DNA from: JAKVCB01 sp965243695
GTDB lineage: Bacteria; Planctomycetota; Planctomycetia; Pirellulales; Lacipirellulaceae
DNA length: 64,000 bases
Reading direction: 5' to 3'
Assembly (NCBI GenBank): GCA_965243695.1
Contig: CBDEWC010000039.1
Span: 248,001-312,000 of the forward strand
In this document: piece after piece, positions 61,752 to 64,000 of the stretch
Layout of the letters: every line of letters starts with the position of its first letter
Numbering within the stretch: position 1 is the first letter of the stretch
The notes under the pieces: generated by a model
Seen by the model: only the letters and a program-made list of their open reading frames with translations
Databases searched by the model: none
What the model was told of the DNA's origin: nothing
Translations under genes and position numbers: made by a program

Positions 61752-62681
61752 TTATCGCAACAAACGACCCCCGTTTGACTCGGAACTGGCTCCGGTCGAC
61801 TTGGAAGTCTGTTCTCCAATTTTTGCCAGGAGTTTTCGGCTGGGGATGTGGGATGCGTTGGCCAGAAGTGCCTCTTGGACCGTGGTTGCTGCCGATTCTG
61901 GGTGATTTGTCATATATTCTGACTGTGCCAGTAAGTAAAGCAGATCGGCATCAAGAGGTGTTCGTTCTCGGAGGGCTAAAAACCGTATCCGAGCGTCGTT
62001 CCAGCGACCTAAATCTGACAGGGTCTGTCCTTCCATGAGCAAGGCAACACTCGGTTCCTCTCCCGGTGAGCAGCTATCCAGTAAATGCTGGAGCGTTGTC
62101 AGGCACCGCTGGTGTTCGTCTTGCTGTCGATAAATGCCCGCCATATCAAGAAGGATATTTTTGTTACCTGGAGAAAACTGGAGTGCTCGCTGCAAATCGG
62201 CCAACGCACGTTTTGGTTTACCCAGCTCTAGATAGACCTGCCCCCGCAGAGCCCAGGCTGACGCTAGTCGCGAATCAAATCCAAGTGCCTGGTCAGCCCG
62301 CTCGAGGGCCCGATTGGTATCCCCCATTGCTAACAACATTTCACCGCTGCGAACGATCTTTGTTGCGTCTAACGAATCAAGTCGGATCGCAGTTTCAATT
62401 TGCAGAAGGGCTTCGTCTTTGGCGCCATGTTGCCAAAGTAGTTCAGCCAGCTGGTATCGACTCGCCGCATCGGTTGGGGAAACCTCTATTGCCTTCCTCA
62501 GCAGGGCTTCGGCTTTGTTCCATTGGCCCGCTTCTACGGCGGTAGCACCTTGACGTGAAAGCTCGCGGCAGTTTGCGACTGCTTCGGGAACTGCACCGCG
62601 ATTACGCATCGATACGCATCCCCCAAGAATAATAAGCCCGGCAGGCAATAAAACAGCGTACCGCATAAAGCTTGCATACAT
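61752..62681 (-). CDS. TPR lipoprotein
   Basis: A 309-residue protein with an N-terminal lipoprotein signal (YAVLLPAGLIILGGC, lipobox LGGC) and about seven TPR units (WNKAEALLRKAIEVSPTDAASRYQLAELLWQHG, ADQALGFDSRLASAWALRGQVYLELGKPKRALADLQRALQFSP and so on). It is probably anchored in the outer or inner membrane as a scaffold. The ATG at 62681 is chosen; a TTG at 62708 is also in frame. A 27-bp tandem repeat lies just upstream. Confidence 0.85.
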   Translation of the reverse strand: MYASFMRYAVLLPAGLIILGGCVSMRNRGAVPEAVANCRELSRQGATAVEAGQWNKAEALLRKAIEVSPTDAASRYQLAELLWQHGAKDEALLQIETAIRLDSLDATKIVRSGEMLLAMGDTNRALERADQALGFDSRLASAWALRGQVYLELGKPKRALADLQRALQFSPGNKNILLDMAGIYRQQDEHQRCLTTLQHLLDSCSPGEEPSVALLMEGQTLSDLGRWNDARIRFLALRERTPLDADLLYLLAQSEYMTNHPESAATTVQEALLANASHIPSRKLLAKIGEQTSKSTGASSESNGGRLLR

Positions 62682-62717
62682 ACTCGGGAGGAGTGATGAC
62701 TTGGTCAATGTTTCTCG

Positions 62718-62770
62718 AATGGGACGTATAGTCCAGTAGAATGAAATGGGACGTATAGTCCAGTAGAATG
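62718..62770 (+). repeat. tandem 26-bp repeat upstream of the TPR lipoprotein gene
   Basis: AATGGGACGTATAGTCCAGTAGAATG occurs at 62718-62743 and again at 62745-62770, 27 bp apart. Each holds GGAC/GTCC arms, so it may be a duplicated operator or promoter element. Confidence 0.85.
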
Positions 62771-62933
62771 GAATGCGGTTGTGACCAAAGCGGCCTGCAG
62801 AAGATAGCTTTCCACAGGACCCCCAGCAATGTCAGATTTATGCGGTCACTCACACCAACTCTCGCCCACACCAACCCACTGTGGTACGATAAACCGTCTT
62901 TCAACGATGCTAGCAGATGGTACGAAGTGTTCT

Positions 62934-63368
62934 ATGCCTACTCTTTTTGACCAATTCGGGATTCGTTTTGAATTTCCAGAGAACTGGCAAGTTGACGTGC
63001 CAACAGAAGCAGCAGGTGATATTTCAATCACAGTCAGCAGTCCCGAGACGGCTTTTTGGTCTCTTACCCGTTACCGTGGCACGGTGAATCCTACTGAACT
63101 GTTGGAACAAGTGCTGGCAACGATGAAGGATGAATATCCTGAACTTGAGTTCGACACTGCTGCTGACCATGTCGAGGATCAACCAATGGTTGGCTACGAC
63201 CTCAACTTCTTTTGCCTCGATCTGTCCAATACAGCGTGGTTCCGAGGATTTCAACGCGAAAAAACAACTTACCTGTTGTTTTGCCAGGCTGAAGATCGCG
63301 AGATGGAGCGAGTCGAACCTGTTTTGCATGCAATGACGGTTAGCTTGCTGCGGAATGACCAGAGTTGA
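62934..63368 (+). CDS. hypothetical protein
   Basis: A 144-residue protein starting MPTLFDQFGIRFEFPENWQVDVPTEAAGDISITVSSPETAFWSLTRYRGTVNPTELLEQVLATMKDEYPELEFD. The alternating strands and helices resemble a small PsbP/DUF1795-like fold, but this is a guess. No signal peptide. The ATG at 62934 is chosen because the region before it (open to 62829) is unlike the rest. Divergent from the TPR lipoprotein gene. Confidence 0.6.
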   Translation: MPTLFDQFGIRFEFPENWQVDVPTEAAGDISITVSSPETAFWSLTRYRGTVNPTELLEQVLATMKDEYPELEFDTAADHVEDQPMVGYDLNFFCLDLSNTAWFRGFQREKTTYLLFCQAEDREMERVEPVLHAMTVSLLRNDQS

Positions 63369-63928
63369 GGAATGTAACCAAGACTTGCCAATGGTTTCGC
63401 GCCCGGCAGTTGCAATTTTACCGATTTTGAAACTCTTACAACGCTGGCCCACCGACTCACCACCCTCCGAGCAGTTGTCAATTCTTGTAGGTGGGTAACA
63501 TTCGCCCGGTTTTTCGCCCGATCACCCAACAGGTTTTCTCGTGGTGCGACCGCCTCACACAATTGGCACGGCGATTGCTACTCTCATGTTCCGACGAAGG
63601 GTCGTTAAAGGCGGATCGGTGCGAAACCCCGCAGGCACCGGCCTACCCCTTTTAGGTAGGGTAGATCCTTCATGAAATAGAGGTTGTACCAGGAAATCGA
63701 CTTCGGTCTTTGTTGGTTGACGGCCTCACGACTTGTCGACTGGGCAGATTTTGCCGCTGATTCGCCGGGGTTGGGCGATTTACCCGTCACGGGAAACGGC
63801 AACCATCCCAGTATTTCGACGAGAACTGCTTCGCGTCGCTTGGACGACACCACAACTCCTGTCAAGTTTGTTCAGGGCTGTGCCGTGGCGTGATCCCGCA
63901 CAGGGAAAGTAGTTTCTCACCGAGGAAA
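63369..63928. other. gene-poor stretch with hairpins at the window end
   Basis: No convincing gene. A hairpin CCTACC/GGTAGG (about 63642-63660) and GGTGC/GCACC (about 63618-63638) are seen, followed downstream by a strong terminator. This could be the end of an untranslated transcript. Confidence 0.35.
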
Positions 63929-63970
63929 GGGTCCGGTTGGCTACCCTCGCAGGGCCAGCCGGATCCTTTT
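63929..63970 (+). terminator. intrinsic terminator near the window end
   Basis: GGGTCCGGTTGGC / GCCAGCCGGATCC, 13 bp with two G-T pairs, followed by TTTT. No gene lies close upstream on this strand. Confidence 0.7.
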
Positions 63971-64000
63971 GGTTTGCGCCAACACCAGCCGTAAAGTTCA

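Noticed and set aside
63605..63865. 86-codon minus-strand frame near the window end
   Set aside because: No domain, no ribosome binding site, overlaps other short frames.
63921..63966. RNase P RNA-like GAGGAAAGGGTCCGG string
   Set aside because: The following sequence folds into a simple terminator and the rest of the RNase P core is absent.

Overview
The window reads as a chromosomal segment of a planctomycete, most likely of the Pirellula group. This is inference: the protein families and gene order look planctomycetal (a lysine-rich histone H1-like protein, a Tyr-rich secreted protein, an SGNH-like protein, PQQ-propeller and TPR proteins, degenerate NtrC-like regulators, many lone genes with weak ribosome binding sites), but no 16S rRNA gene, tRNA gene or other taxonomic marker is present. 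Genes for an LPS-type outer membrane are present (lpxB, an LptF/G-type permease, an MlaE/F/D set). I see no rRNA, tRNA, CRISPR array, prophage, transposase or integrase. The region is core chromosome rather than a mobile island.

Layout. 1-4 kb (minus): metK, ispF, cysS. 4-11 kb (plus): a possible 38-residue membrane peptide, a UDP-sugar pyrophosphorylase, a CYTH phosphatase/cyclase-like protein, an MFS transporter, lpxB, a site-2 protease, an SGNH-like protein and an H1-like KKKAT-repeat protein with a strong terminator. 12-21 kb (minus): mrp, a two-gene unit of a degenerate NtrC-like regulator and a small partner, a secreted protein, an MBL hydrolase, an SDR protein, ruvX, mannose-1-phosphate guanylyltransferase and thiE. 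21-34 kb (mostly plus): clpC, mlaE-mlaF-mlaD, a PEGA lipoprotein (minus), a membrane PP2C phosphatase, an lptF-type permease, and a histidine kinase/NtrC response regulator pair. 35 kb: lexA (minus), whose predicted leader carries a 13-bp minisatellite. 36-42 kb (plus): proB, a cytochrome P450, purF, trhA.

The most distinctive block is 42.2-50.4 kb (minus). It encodes an adenylate-forming LuxE/PaaK-like enzyme, an aldehyde-dehydrogenase-fold reductase, an iron-dependent alcohol dehydrogenase, a PQQ propeller protein, a HemN-like radical SAM protein, a GcvH-like lipoyl carrier and a two-cluster ferredoxin-like protein. The first three could form an acid-to-aldehyde-to-alcohol module. The last three look like a redox or cofactor module built round a protein-bound lipoyl group. 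I do not recognise the combination as a described system, and it is my main candidate for something new.

The last part (50-64 kb) holds small hypothetical proteins, an SNF2 helicase, two TPR proteins, a fused double ABC-2 permease, a pair of DUF21/CBS membrane proteins, and a stretch at 55.1-55.28 kb with stacked hairpins ending in a perfect intrinsic terminator but no gene, which is a candidate small RNA. Short tandem duplications (12-27 bp units) recur through the window, in genes and in promoter regions.
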